The notes beneath the pieces were generated by a model. That model saw nothing but the letters and a program-made list of their open reading frames with translations, had not been told where the DNA came from and searched no databases. A program made the position numbers and the translations under genes. From CAZRDB01 sp964598695 (GTDB taxonomy: Bacteria; Armatimonadota; Zipacnadia; UBA1398), in the NCBI GenBank assembly GCA_964598695.1, contig CAZRDB010000099.1, positions 1 through 18,155 on the forward strand: 18,155 nt of DNA, in the 5' to 3' direction. Shown piece by piece: positions 7,246-15,406 of the stretch. How positions within the stretch are numbered: the stretch's first letter is position 1; every line of letters begins with the position of its first letter.

Positions 7246-7254
7246 ATTGTAGCA
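7246..7254 (-). promoter_or_regulatory. Candidate extended -10 promoter for the phosphofructokinase gene
   Basis: The minus strand reads TGC-TACAAT: five of six matches to TATAAT with the TG of an extended -10. The hexamer 17 bases upstream (TTCATC) is a poor -35, as is common with extended -10 sites. It stands out in DNA of about 70% G+C and lies about 70 bases before the phosphofructokinase start. Confidence 0.5.
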
Positions 7255-7294
7255 CGTCGGGCCCCCGCGATGAAGCCGAGGGGCTCCCCGGCGG

Positions 7295-8071
7295 TCAGGC
7301 GAGGAACTGCTCGAGGTGGCGCTTGCCGATCACGATGCCGTCGAAGAACCGGTCTCCGAGCCAGGTGTTCGCGTGGGGCTCCAGGTTCACGTCGCCCGTG
7401 TAGCCGAAGTGGTACAGGAGCGCGAAGAACTCGCCCCAGGGGATCGAGCCGAGGCCCGGCGGGACGTCCTCGAACGGTCTCCCGTCGATCAGCAGCGTGT
7501 CCTTGGCATGGGCGTGGAGGATGAACTGGCCGTAGTCGCGCATCTGGGGCCGCCAGTCCTTGTGGTCGTGGAGCGGGTGCGAGGGGTCGAACTTGATGCC
7601 CAGCTCCGGCCGATGGTCGAAGAGGCGGTCCCACGCCGGGGGGCCCACCACGAAGTTCGTCCAGTGGCAGTTGTAGAAGGCCAACCGCATCCCGTGGCCG
7701 TGGACCCGCTCGAGCACGGGTCCGAACAGGTTGAGGAGTTCCTGGCAGGCGTCCTTCATGGTCCGCTCGCCCTTGACGCCGCCCCCGGTCGTGAGGATCG
7801 GGGCCCCGATCGCGTGGTCGAACTCGGCGCAGCGTTCGAGGTCCTTGATGTGGCGGTCGCGCTCGACCTCGTCCCAGGTGAGGAAGTCGCGGCCGAACAG
7901 GCCCACATGGCTGATCTCGACCCCGGCGGCGGTGCGCCAGGCGTTGATCTGGTCGGCGCGGCCGAGGAGCGTCATATCCTCGTGCAGGTTGAACTCCACA
8001 CAGCGGATGCCGTGCTCCTTGCAGAAGTGGAAGTCCTCCTCAACGCCTCGCGCGATGAACCCGATCCGCAT
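7295..8071 (-). CDS. Sugar phosphate isomerase/epimerase (xylose-isomerase-like TIM barrel)
   Basis: The protein has 258 residues from ATG at 8071, with GGAGGAGGA 5 bases upstream. It opens MRIGFIARG and continues CVEFNLHED, the first strands of the AP-endonuclease-2/xylose-isomerase-like barrel. Probable metal and catalytic residues are seen in FYNCHW, KFDPSHP (Asp/His), HAHAKD and the last-strand NLEPH (Glu). Such enzymes interconvert sugars, inositols or hydroxypyruvate and cannot be given a substrate from sequence alone. The length is normal and no signal peptide is visible, so it is cytoplasmic. It starts 32 bases after the histidine kinase stop and is followed by a hairpin, so it is the last gene of the long operon. 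Confidence 0.85.
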   Translation of the reverse strand: MRIGFIARGVEEDFHFCKEHGIRCVEFNLHEDMTLLGRADQINAWRTAAGVEISHVGLFGRDFLTWDEVERDRHIKDLERCAEFDHAIGAPILTTGGGVKGERTMKDACQELLNLFGPVLERVHGHGMRLAFYNCHWTNFVVGPPAWDRLFDHRPELGIKFDPSHPLHDHKDWRPQMRDYGQFILHAHAKDTLLIDGRPFEDVPPGLGSIPWGEFFALLYHFGYTGDVNLEPHANTWLGDRFFDGIVIGKRHLEQFLA

Positions 8072-8103
8072 CTGACTCCTCCTCCGTGGCGATAGCGGCT
8101 TCT

Positions 8104-9303
8104 TCAGCGCGCCTCCGCCATCTCCTCGCCCGGCGCAGGCACGCCGCCGAACTCCGCGGGCAGCTCGAGGAAGAACGCGGTGCCCTCGGGCTCCGCGCTC
8201 TCGAACCAGACGCGGCCGCCCAGGTAGCGCTCGACCAGCAGCTTCACGCTGTAGGTTCCGATGCCTCGGCCGTGTCGCGCCTTGGTCGAGAACGACCGCT
8301 GGAAGATCTGGCGCTGGACCTCCGGCGGGATCACCCCCGGGTTGCGGACGGCGAAGCGCACCCGGTCGGCGCTCCGCTCCGCCTCGACGGTGACGGCCTG
8401 CCCGGGCCCGATCGCCTCCAGCGCGTTCTTAACGAGGTTGCTGAGCGCCCGCCGGACGAGCGGGACGTCGGTCTCGACCGTTCCCCCGGCGCTGCCCCGG
8501 GCGGCGAGGCCGCGGCCGTGGGCGAGCGAGTGGCTCCGATAGGCCGAGACGACCTCGCCGACCAGCCGGTCGACGTCGGCAAGCGACGGCAGCACGTGCA
8601 ACTCGCCATTCTCGGCCGCGAGCAGGTGCCTGTGGGCGGCGACCTCCTCGACGATCTGGTCGGTCAGCCGGACCACCTCGGTGCGATCCTCGGCCTGCTG
8701 GTCGGGCGGCGTCCGCGGGTCGGCGAGAAACAGCGCGACCGCGCGCAGCGCCGTCAGCGTGTTCATCATGTCGTGGAAGAAGGTCCGCTCGAGCACCTCG
8801 CGGCGCTTCTCGGCGCTGATGTCGCGCAGGATGAGCAGCACGAGGTCGTGCCCGCCGGCCTGGAGCGGGCTGGCGTGGGCGTCCAGTTCGAGAGCCCCGC
8901 CGTCGCGCTCCCGCCGGGTGCGGAGACGGTACTCCCGCGCGCAGTCACGGCGCGTGCGCAGGCACTCCAGTACCCCGAGCCTGCCGCCGCAGACCTCGCA
9001 CTGCGGCGCGCTCCCGCAGCCCTCGAGGCCCTCCTCGGCGCCGACGCACTCGAGCAGGTCTCCCGGCCGCAGCCCGATCAGATCCTCGGTCGGGGGCGCT
9101 CCCACGAGCTGAAGCGTGCGGCGGTTGCAGGCGAGGAGTTGGAGATCCTCGTTGAGCACGACGGCGACATCGGGGAGCGCGTCGAGCAGCACGCGCGCCA
9201 CCTCGTCGGAGAGAAAGGCGTCGCGCAAGGCCAGCAGCGCGTCGCGGTCCATACTCAGATCCCTCGCTTGGTGCACGTCCGGTCCGCTCTCGGTGCTGCC
9301 CAT
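8104..9303 (-). CDS. Orphan PAS-domain sensor histidine kinase with a cysteine cluster
   Basis: The protein has 399 residues from ATG at 9303 (GGAGG 6 bases upstream). Residues ~33-165 form a PAS domain (VVLNEDLQLLACN) containing C86, then GCGSAPQCEVCGG with C96, C102 and C105. This four-cysteine pattern recurs in a group of PAS kinases and could hold a metal or sense redox state. The phosphoacceptor helix is FFHDMMNTLTALR with His177. The ATPase domain has NLVKNALEA (N293), a divergent G1 region (NPG at 321-323) and GRGIGTYSVKLLVERYLGG (345-363). There is no membrane segment, so it is soluble. No response regulator is adjacent. It starts 25 bases after the HzsA-related cytochrome stop, so it is co-transcribed with a haem protein, which fits a redox role by inference. 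Confidence 0.9.
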   Translation of the reverse strand: MGSTESGPDVHQARDLSMDRDALLALRDAFLSDEVARVLLDALPDVAVVLNEDLQLLACNRRTLQLVGAPPTEDLIGLRPGDLLECVGAEEGLEGCGSAPQCEVCGGRLGVLECLRTRRDCAREYRLRTRRERDGGALELDAHASPLQAGGHDLVLLILRDISAEKRREVLERTFFHDMMNTLTALRAVALFLADPRTPPDQQAEDRTEVVRLTDQIVEEVAAHRHLLAAENGELHVLPSLADVDRLVGEVVSAYRSHSLAHGRGLAARGSAGGTVETDVPLVRRALSNLVKNALEAIGPGQAVTVEAERSADRVRFAVRNPGVIPPEVQRQIFQRSFSTKARHGRGIGTYSVKLLVERYLGGRVWFESAEPEGTAFFLELPAEFGGVPAPGEEMAEAR

Positions 9304-9328
9304 GCGGCGCCTCCTTGCGGTGCGTGCG

Positions 9329-12119
9329 CTACTGCCTCATACCCCACTGCGCTCGGAGATCGGCGAGGTGCTGCTCCTGCTCCTCGCCGAAGGCCCCCTG
9401 GCGTTGCGCGTACAGGTCCATCCAGGTGAGAAGACGGGTCCGGTCGTCCGCAGAGAGCGCGACGCCTTGGTGGCCGTCGCGCAGCAGAGCCCAGAGCGCG
9501 CTCCGGCGAGCCTCGCCCTCGTTGGGCACCGAGCGTCCGGCGGCGTAGTGGGTCGCGACCAGCTCGCGCAGGCTCGGGCGGCCCCAGCCGAGCAGGGCCT
9601 CGTACGCGCTCGGGCCGGAGAGGTCGAGCGCGGCCGCCTTCGGGTCGGCCCCGGCCGGCTGGTGGCAGGTCACACAGCGGGCGTCCAGGACCGGCTGGAC
9701 GAGCCGGTCGAAGCGGAGCGGCCAGGAGCCCTCGGGCCCCGGAACGATCGTCGAGGCCGTTCGGAGCGAGGCGGTCGCCGCGCCGTTCGGTGGCGCGGTC
9801 GCGCGGCTCTCGTGGCAGCCGACGCNNNNNNNNNNGCTGCGCGTAGGCGGCGCTCCGCATCGTCTGGATCGCGACCCCCTCGGCATCGAGAGCCTGGAAG
9901 AACAGCCCGACGCCCGCGGGGGCGAGGAAGTGGGCCGAGCCGTCGGGCTCGACGGGGACGGTGCCGAGCACGAACTTGCCGGGGTCGTCGCCCGTGACAC
10001 CGAGGTTCGGGACGTTCATGTGGGGCTGGATCTTGGGGGCGATCCCCACGATCCGGAGTGCCCGCACGGCCCCCCGCTCGACGCCCGTCAGGCCCTGGTA
10101 GACGTCCAGCAGCGCGAAACGGGCCCAGTCGGGGTCCTCGCGTGGGGCGGAGGGCAGGTGGGCCGGGGCGGGACGCGGCCGCACGGGGATCGGGCATCCC
10201 GAGGAGATCTCCGGATCGCGGTAGAGCAGCTCCAGCGCTCCGCTGGCGTCGTAGAGGTACAGACCGGTGGCGTTCGGGGGATTGGGGGTGACCCCGCCGA
10301 CGAGCGGCTGGTCCGACCACGCGGTCAAGTGCAGGCTTTCGGAGAGAGGGAACGGGTTGGCGTAGTAGGTGCTCGGCCAGCCCTCGGCCTCCGGGAAGCA
10401 GACCTCGGGCGTCAGCCGCCGCATGGCCGCGTCGCCGTCGAGCCCCAACGAGGTGTCGAGCAGCACGAGGCTGCCGGCGGTGATCGCGTGGTGGCCGGAG
10501 GCGGTGAAGACCAGCTTCTGCGAGGCAGGGATCGAGCGCGCCTCGAACGTGCAGTGCGGGTTGGGCGTGAAGTTGCCGAAGACGATCCGCGTGTCGGTGC
10601 CGTCGGGTCGGGTCGACCACAGACTGATGTAGGGCATGTTCGAGCGGTCGATGTAGTCCCAGCGCGCGTAGAGCACGCGGCCGTCCGAGGCGACCGTGGG
10701 CGTCCACTCGAAGCTCTCGAACGGGGAGATGGCCCGGATCCGGTCTCCGTCGGCGCCCATCACGTGGAGGGTGTAGATCGAGACGGGCCGGTAGGCGTCG
10801 CCGCCGCACCGGACGAACGCGTCGGGAAGAGGCGCCAGCAGCGAGGCCTGCGCGCTCGCGAGACCGGCCTGCACCGCGGTTCCGCGGCGGGTCGAGAGGA
10901 AGACGATGTCTCCGCTCGGCAGGTAGCGTGCGTCGAAGTCGTCGTAGCGACCCTCGGTGAGCCTGCGGAGCCCGCCGCCGTCGAGTTCCACCTCGTAGAC
11001 GTGGTAGAACGCCTCCTCGGGGATCCCGGCCTTGTCGAGCTTGTTCGCGAGCCCTGCCACCTCCGGGTGGTAGGCGCAGTAGGCGAACAACACCCGGGCG
11101 CCGTCGTACGACAGCTCCGGTCGGAGGTAGCTGCCGGGTGCGAGGCTCTCGGTCAGGCAGCGCAGTCGAGGGGCCTCGTCGCGGATCCCCTCGAGCACGA
11201 AGATCCCGCCCCCGGGCCTCGACCACCAGCCGTAGTACTGGTCCGACATGTGCGTGAAGCTCGTGGGGACGCTCTTCGCGAACACAATCGCGTCGAAATC
11301 GAGCAACGGGTCCGACAGGAGCATCGACCGGACCGCGCGGCGGGCCTCGAGGTATAGCGCCCGGGTCTCGTCGGCACCGAGCGGCCCGGCCCCGCGCTGG
11401 GATAACCGCCCGTGGGGGGCGCGCTCCGTGCCCGCCGACCCCTGCCGGGCAGCGACGGCCTCCCCTTGCGCGAGCACCCGTGCGAGCCCGCCCGCGAGGT
11501 CGGTCGCGTCGGAGGTCGAGTGCAGGGCCGACCACTGGCTGACGCTCGACTGGTCGGCCGGCTTGCCGAGCGCCAGGTTCGCCCCACCCTCCGCCTCGCC
11601 GTAGACCTCCACCTCATCGAGATGGAGGTAGGCCGTGCCCGGCAACTGCGCGCGGAGGTAACGCCCGGCGCATGCGTCGAGGGTCACGACGAGCGGCCGG
11701 CCGTCGGGGGCGCCGAGGAAGAGGCTGCCGTCGTGCGCGTAGACCTCGCGCCACTGGGCGCCGTCGTCGGAGACCAGCAGCCGGAGCTGCCCGGCTCTCC
11801 CGGCCGCGCCGTCGTTGTCGGCCCGGTTGTAGACCACGACGCGGCGGATCGCGGTCGGGACGCCGAGGTCGACCTGCCACCACGGGTCGGGCTGCGCGTC
11901 GGTGTGGAACCCCCACTTGCCGTCCTTGACGCCGTCTACGGCGCCGGCGGCATCGTCGGCCGGGCGCACGAAGCTCGCTCCGGTCCAGCGGACGGCCTCC
12001 TGGCGGAGCCAGTCCCGTTCGACCTGCGCCTCCGTTCGCACGGCGGCAGGGCCGGGAGGCTCAGCAAGCACGCTTCCGGCGAGGAGAGAGACCACGACCA
12101 CTGCGAGCGTCCGTGCCAC
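9329..12119 (-). CDS. HzsA-related secreted protein: discoidin domain, PD40-like propeller, two haem c motifs
   Basis: The start is GTG at 12119 with GGAGG 6 bases upstream. A signal peptide spans residues 1-19 (RTLAVVVVSLLAGSVLA). Residues ~30-175 form an F5/8 type C discoidin domain (WWQVDLG, RRVVVYNR, LRAQLPGT, DEVEVYG). The middle has the hallmarks of hydrazine-synthase-alpha-related proteins: VLFAYCAYHPE, DFDARYLPSGDIVFLSTR, EWTPTV, LYARWDYIDR, FTPNPHCTFEAR and FTASGHHAI. Ten N (9826-9835) follow residue 761. Beyond them the reading frame resumes at CVGCH, its first Cys codon being the last N plus GC, and CVTCH occurs 50 residues later (PVLDARCVTCH). The frame closes only if the gap is a multiple of three, such as 9 or 12. 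The total is about 930 residues. It is probably periplasmic, binding haem c; an electron-transfer or polymer-related role is inferred, and hydrazine synthesis is not implied. Confidence 0.88.
9826..9835. other. Assembly gap of 10 N inside the HzsA-related gene
   Basis: Ten N lie immediately before the first CxxCH motif. The frames either side are joined only by a length divisible by three, so the stated size is wrong by at least one base. Confidence 0.97.
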
Positions 12120-12197
12120 CGAGCACCTCCGCGCGGCCGGGGTCGGTACGCGTCCGGCCTGGAGGTCGGATTCCCCTCGGGGGGGCGGGGTCCTCCC

Positions 12198-13052
12198 CTA
12201 CGTCTGGGGCGCGCGGCCGGGTCGACGCTCGACACGCAGGGCGTAGCGCCCCTCGGCAACCTCGATGGAGACGGGGATCCCGAACGCCGTCGAGAGCGAT
12301 CGGGCCGTGAGGGTCTCCGTCAGCGGGCCGCGCGTAAGCACCGCTCCGCCCTGCAGCACGAGGGCGTGGGTGAAGCCGCGGGCGATCTCCTCGACGTGGT
12401 GGGTGACCAGCAGCAGGGTGGGGGAGTCCGGGTCGGCGGCGAGGCGCTCCAGCGCGGCGACGACCTGCTCTCGGGCGGCGACGTCGAGGCCGGAGCACAC
12501 CTCGTCGAGGACCAGGAGGCTCGGCTCGGCGAGGAGCGCGCGCGCGATGAGCACCCGCTGCTGCTCGCCCTGCGAGAGCACCCCGAACGGGCGGTCGGCG
12601 AGGTGCTCGCAGCCGAGCAGCGCCATGCACTCGAGCGCGCGGCCAGCCTCGGCCGAGCGGCTGGTGAGTGGGGTGCCGATCGTCGCACCCTTGCCGCTTC
12701 GGGCGACGTGCAGAGCGGTCTCCCGCCCCGGCACACGGTCGCGGAGCGCGGCGCTGACCCACCCGATCGCGAGCCGCAGCTCGCGCAGGTCGACCTCGCC
12801 GAGGCGTCGGCCGAGGATCGTGACCTCGCCGGTGCTGGGCCACAGGTAGCCCGCGGCCATCGAGAGCAGCATGGTCTTCCCGGAGCCGTTGGCGCCGAGG
12901 ACCACCCAGTGCTCGCCGGGTCCGACCGACCAGGTGACCTCGCGGAGGATCGTGGCGCCCATGCGCGTGAGGCCCACACCGCGGAAGGCGAGGGCGGGCG
13001 CCCGGCCGCGCGCGTCGTGGCGCGGGCCCAGCGGGCTGTCGGTGTGCGTCAT
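12198..13052 (-). CDS. ABC transporter ATP-binding protein (YlmA/ModF-like)
   Basis: The protein has 284 residues from ATG at 13052, whose first bases overlap the YjbQ stop (ATGA). Walker A GANGSGKT is at 53-60, the signature LSQGEQQR at 159-166, Walker B LLVLDE at 179-184 with catalytic Glu184, and the switch His218 in LLVTHH. In the Q-loop position the sequence is IGWVSAAL, with Ser where most ABC ATPases have Gln. This IGxVS form is typical of the YlmA/ModF-type soluble ATPases. No permease or binding protein gene is near, so it may act alone or with a distant partner. The 78 bases between its stop and the HzsA-related start contain no clear terminator, so read-through is likely. The exact substrate is unknown. 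Confidence 0.9.
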   Translation of the reverse strand: MTHTDSPLGPRHDARGRAPALAFRGVGLTRMGATILREVTWSVGPGEHWVVLGANGSGKTMLLSMAAGYLWPSTGEVTILGRRLGEVDLRELRLAIGWVSAALRDRVPGRETALHVARSGKGATIGTPLTSRSAEAGRALECMALLGCEHLADRPFGVLSQGEQQRVLIARALLAEPSLLVLDEVCSGLDVAAREQVVAALERLAADPDSPTLLLVTHHVEEIARGFTHALVLQGGAVLTRGPLTETLTARSLSTAFGIPVSIEVAEGRYALRVERRPGRAPQT

Positions 13053-13453
13053 GGCTGCCAGGCGCTGACCCGCACCCAGATCTGGCGGCTGCGCGGGCCG
13101 TCGAACTCGGCGAAGTAGATCGCCTGCCAGGTCCCGAGCGCGAGCCGCCCGCCCTCCACCAGCACCGTCGCGGAGGCGCCGAGAAGGCTGCTCTTGATGT
13201 GGGCGTCGGAGTTGCCCTCGGAGTGGCGGTAGAACGGCTGGCGGCGTGGGGCGATCAGGGCGAGTCCCTCGAGCATGTCGCTGACCACGGTGGGGTCGGC
13301 GTTCTCGTTGATGGTGACGGCGGCTGTCGTGTGGGGCACGAAGACGATGCAGGCGCCGTCGACGATGCCGGACTCGGTCACGGCGCGCTGGACCTCATCG
13401 GTCACGTCGACAAGCTGCTCGCGGGCTGAAGTGCGCACGGGGAGGCGGGTCAC
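13049..13453 (-). CDS. yjbQ: YjbQ/UPF0047 family protein (secondary thiamine-phosphate synthase family)
   Basis: The start is GTG at 13453, overlapping the upstream TGA as GTGA, with AAGGGA 6 bases upstream. A longer in-frame start at 13504 would overlap the previous gene by 55 bases and is less likely. The 134-residue product has the family signatures VPHTTAAVTINENADP (39-54, with His41, Glu50, Asp53), YRHSEGNSDAHIKSSLLG (75-92, with His77 and His85) and GTWQ at 107-110. YjbQ proteins are small metal-binding proteins, and some can replace thiamine-phosphate synthase in genetic tests; their main role is unsettled. It is tightly packed between the DUF4129 membrane protein and the ABC ATPase, with 4-base overlaps on both sides. 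Confidence 0.93.
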   Translation of the reverse strand: MTRLPVRTSAREQLVDVTDEVQRAVTESGIVDGACIVFVPHTTAAVTINENADPTVVSDMLEGLALIAPRRQPFYRHSEGNSDAHIKSSLLGASATVLVEGGRLALGTWQAIYFAEFDGPRSRQIWVRVSAWQP

Positions 13454-15387
13454 GCGGAGTCCCTTCCGTTCACGGTCTGGTGTTGTCCGGCCGGCCGCTG
13501 CCACGCGGCCAGGAACTCCTCCATCCTACTCCAGATCTCACGGAGTCGGGGAAGCGCCGCCGACAAGTCGCTGTCGGGCGCGTACTCGGCCCGGAGGTAC
13601 AGCTCCGACAACTCGCCCGCCTCCTGCTTGAGCCCCGCGAGGTTCGGCGGGAGCGCCCGAAGGAACTCGGTGGCCGTCGCCTGGGGCGGACGCGAGGCGC
13701 CGCAGGCGCGGGCGAGGCCCATGAAGGCGCTGTACGTGTGCAGCACCACGTCGCGCGGCGACATCTGCTCAAGGAGTGCGCGCGAGGCGAACGGGTTCTC
13801 GAACTCCCCGGGACTCCGGCGCGCCCGTCGTCGCGGCAACGGGATCGCCGGCCAGCGCAGGTGGGCGCCGCGGAGTCGCGCCAGGAGCCGCAACACCTGA
13901 TAGAGGACCATGCCGCCGACCGCGGCGACCAGGAGCCACAGGAGCACGCGGGCGATCGCGGGATCGAGCGCGGGGGCGGACTCCGGCCGGGCGCGCTCCT
14001 GCTCGGCCCGTGCCTGCCGCTCGTGCTCGTGCAGCCATTCCTCCGAGGGGCCCATTCCCTCGTAGCGGCTGCGGCCGTAGCCACCGGGCGGAGGGCCCTG
14101 GGGCTCCTCGGGTTCCTCGCCGGGGCGGCCCTCCTCACCTTTGGGGGGCGCCGCGTCGTCCTCACGGGCCGATGCGGCCTCCTGGCCGCGCTCCTCTCCA
14201 TCGGAGGCGTTCTCCGGGTCCTTTGGGGTCTGCTCCTGCCCCTCGGCTCCATCGCCGGCGCCCGTCCGCTGGTTCTCTGCCGTCCGTGTGGGGGAGGGTT
14301 CGCGGTCCTCCTGCCCCGGGCGGGGCTCGCCCGCTCCCTGCTCGGAGCCGCCGCCGGCCACGCGGCGCTCCCCGGAGGTCGAGGGCGCAGGCGGGGCCTC
14401 GGAGGAATCGCTCGCCGAGGCCTGGCCACCCTCACCGGAGCCGCGAGGAGGACCGGTGGGCGAGTGCTCGCGGCCCGTCTCCCCGCCGGGGGCGTTGCCC
14501 TCCGGCCGGGCGATGCCGGAGACGGGGCTTCCTCCGAGAGGGGTGGTGGGACCGCCCTCCCCGTACCAGCCGGGTGCGGTGGCGAGGATCGACTGACCGG
14601 CGTGGCCGCCCGACTTGGGGAGAACCCACGCCAGGCCGAGCGCCGACCCGGCGAGAGCCGCGGAGGCCGCGAGCCAGTAGGGGACCATGCCGAGCGGCGC
14701 CCGCACCTGTCGGCTGGCCACGTAGAGCCGGATCCCGCTGAGGTTGGTGAGGGCGAGGAGGAGCATCGCGCAGCTGGCGTAGCCCGCCGCGCAGAGGATC
14801 CCGCGGTGGTAGATGGGGGTCGAGGTCCGCGCGAGCACGAGCTGCCCGGCGCCGAAGACGCAGGCGGCGATGAGCGAGAAGACGACGACCGCGCGGCCGG
14901 GGCGGCGCTTGTCACGCGGGACGGGGTCGAACCAGGTGCCGGTGGCCGTCTCCTCGGAAGCGGGGTCTACGGTGCAGTCGCGCGAGATCCAGTTGATCCC
15001 GACGCCGGCGAGGGCGAATGCGAGCCCGTACATCGCCACCGGGATCACGGCGCTGTCCGGGGCGGTCGACACCGAGCCGGCCTCGAGCCCGAACCGCAGG
15101 ATCACCAGCCCCATCGCCGCCGAGAGGGCCGCCATGTAGACCGAGGCGCGGGCCTCGTTGCCGCGAACGGACCGGATCTTCGCGATGAGGACGGTCGCGA
15201 CGACGAAGAAGAAGTAGACGTACTGCAGGAGCTCGTTGCCGCCCGTGTAGAGCGCCTCGCGGACGGCCAGCACGTACCAGCCGAAGCACCACATCGCGCA
15301 GATCAGGAAGGCGGGGATCAGGGCGTCGTTGACGGGGTCGGCCGCCGGATGGTCGGTAGGTTCGCTCCCGAAGCCCGACTGCGCCAC
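13450..15387 (-). CDS. Multi-pass membrane protein with long disordered linker and C-terminal DUF4129 domain
   Basis: The protein has 645 residues from GTG at 15387 with GGGGGAG 8-9 bases upstream. Six probable membrane segments lie at about 23-43, 54-70, 82-100, 112-132, 166-186 and 198-215, with a possible seventh at 233-255. Residues ~256-478 are low complexity (Gly, Pro, Glu, Ser, Ala), then another membrane segment at 479-502. The end (about 540-605) matches DUF4129: VVLHTYSAFMGLARACG, a TATEFLRALP stretch and LSELYLRAEYAP. DUF4129 proteins usually sit beside MoxR ATPase, DUF58 and transglutaminase genes; none is here. It starts 19 bases after the zinc-ribbon gene and overlaps yjbQ. A role in envelope assembly or folding is inferred from the family only. 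Confidence 0.85.
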   Translation of the reverse strand: MAQSGFGSEPTDHPAADPVNDALIPAFLICAMWCFGWYVLAVREALYTGGNELLQYVYFFFVVATVLIAKIRSVRGNEARASVYMAALSAAMGLVILRFGLEAGSVSTAPDSAVIPVAMYGLAFALAGVGINWISRDCTVDPASEETATGTWFDPVPRDKRRPGRAVVVFSLIAACVFGAGQLVLARTSTPIYHRGILCAAGYASCAMLLLALTNLSGIRLYVASRQVRAPLGMVPYWLAASAALAGSALGLAWVLPKSGGHAGQSILATAPGWYGEGGPTTPLGGSPVSGIARPEGNAPGGETGREHSPTGPPRGSGEGGQASASDSSEAPPAPSTSGERRVAGGGSEQGAGEPRPGQEDREPSPTRTAENQRTGAGDGAEGQEQTPKDPENASDGEERGQEAASAREDDAAPPKGEEGRPGEEPEEPQGPPPGGYGRSRYEGMGPSEEWLHEHERQARAEQERARPESAPALDPAIARVLLWLLVAAVGGMVLYQVLRLLARLRGAHLRWPAIPLPRRRARRSPGEFENPFASRALLEQMSPRDVVLHTYSAFMGLARACGASRPPQATATEFLRALPPNLAGLKQEAGELSELYLRAEYAPDSDLSAALPRLREIWSRMEEFLAAWQRPAGQHQTVNGRDSA

Positions 15388-15406
15388 GCTCGCACTCTCC
15401 CCCGCG

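Noticed and set aside
8086..9429. Long plus-strand open frame over the histidine kinase
   Set aside because: The minus-strand kinase has His, N-box and G2 motifs and an SD-supported start; the plus frame is a mirror of its codon bias.
9255..9835. Apparent frameshift or second gene at the 3' end of the HzsA-related gene
   Set aside because: The shift is explained by the wrong length of the 10-N gap. The frame with CVGCH and CVTCH continues the protein, while the other frame gives Arg/Pro-rich nonsense.
9329..12119. True hydrazine synthase alpha subunit of anammox bacteria
   Set aside because: The middle-domain signatures match the broad HzsA-related group, but it has a discoidin domain, different neighbours and no other anammox genes are present.
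13453..13504. Longer YjbQ start at 13504
   Set aside because: It would overlap the upstream gene by 55 bases. The GTG at 13453 has an SD site, a GTGA junction and fits the family length.
13950..14630. Tandem DNA repeat or CRISPR-like array in the DUF4129 gene
   Set aside because: The sequence is low complexity at protein level but has no regular repeat unit or spacer pattern.
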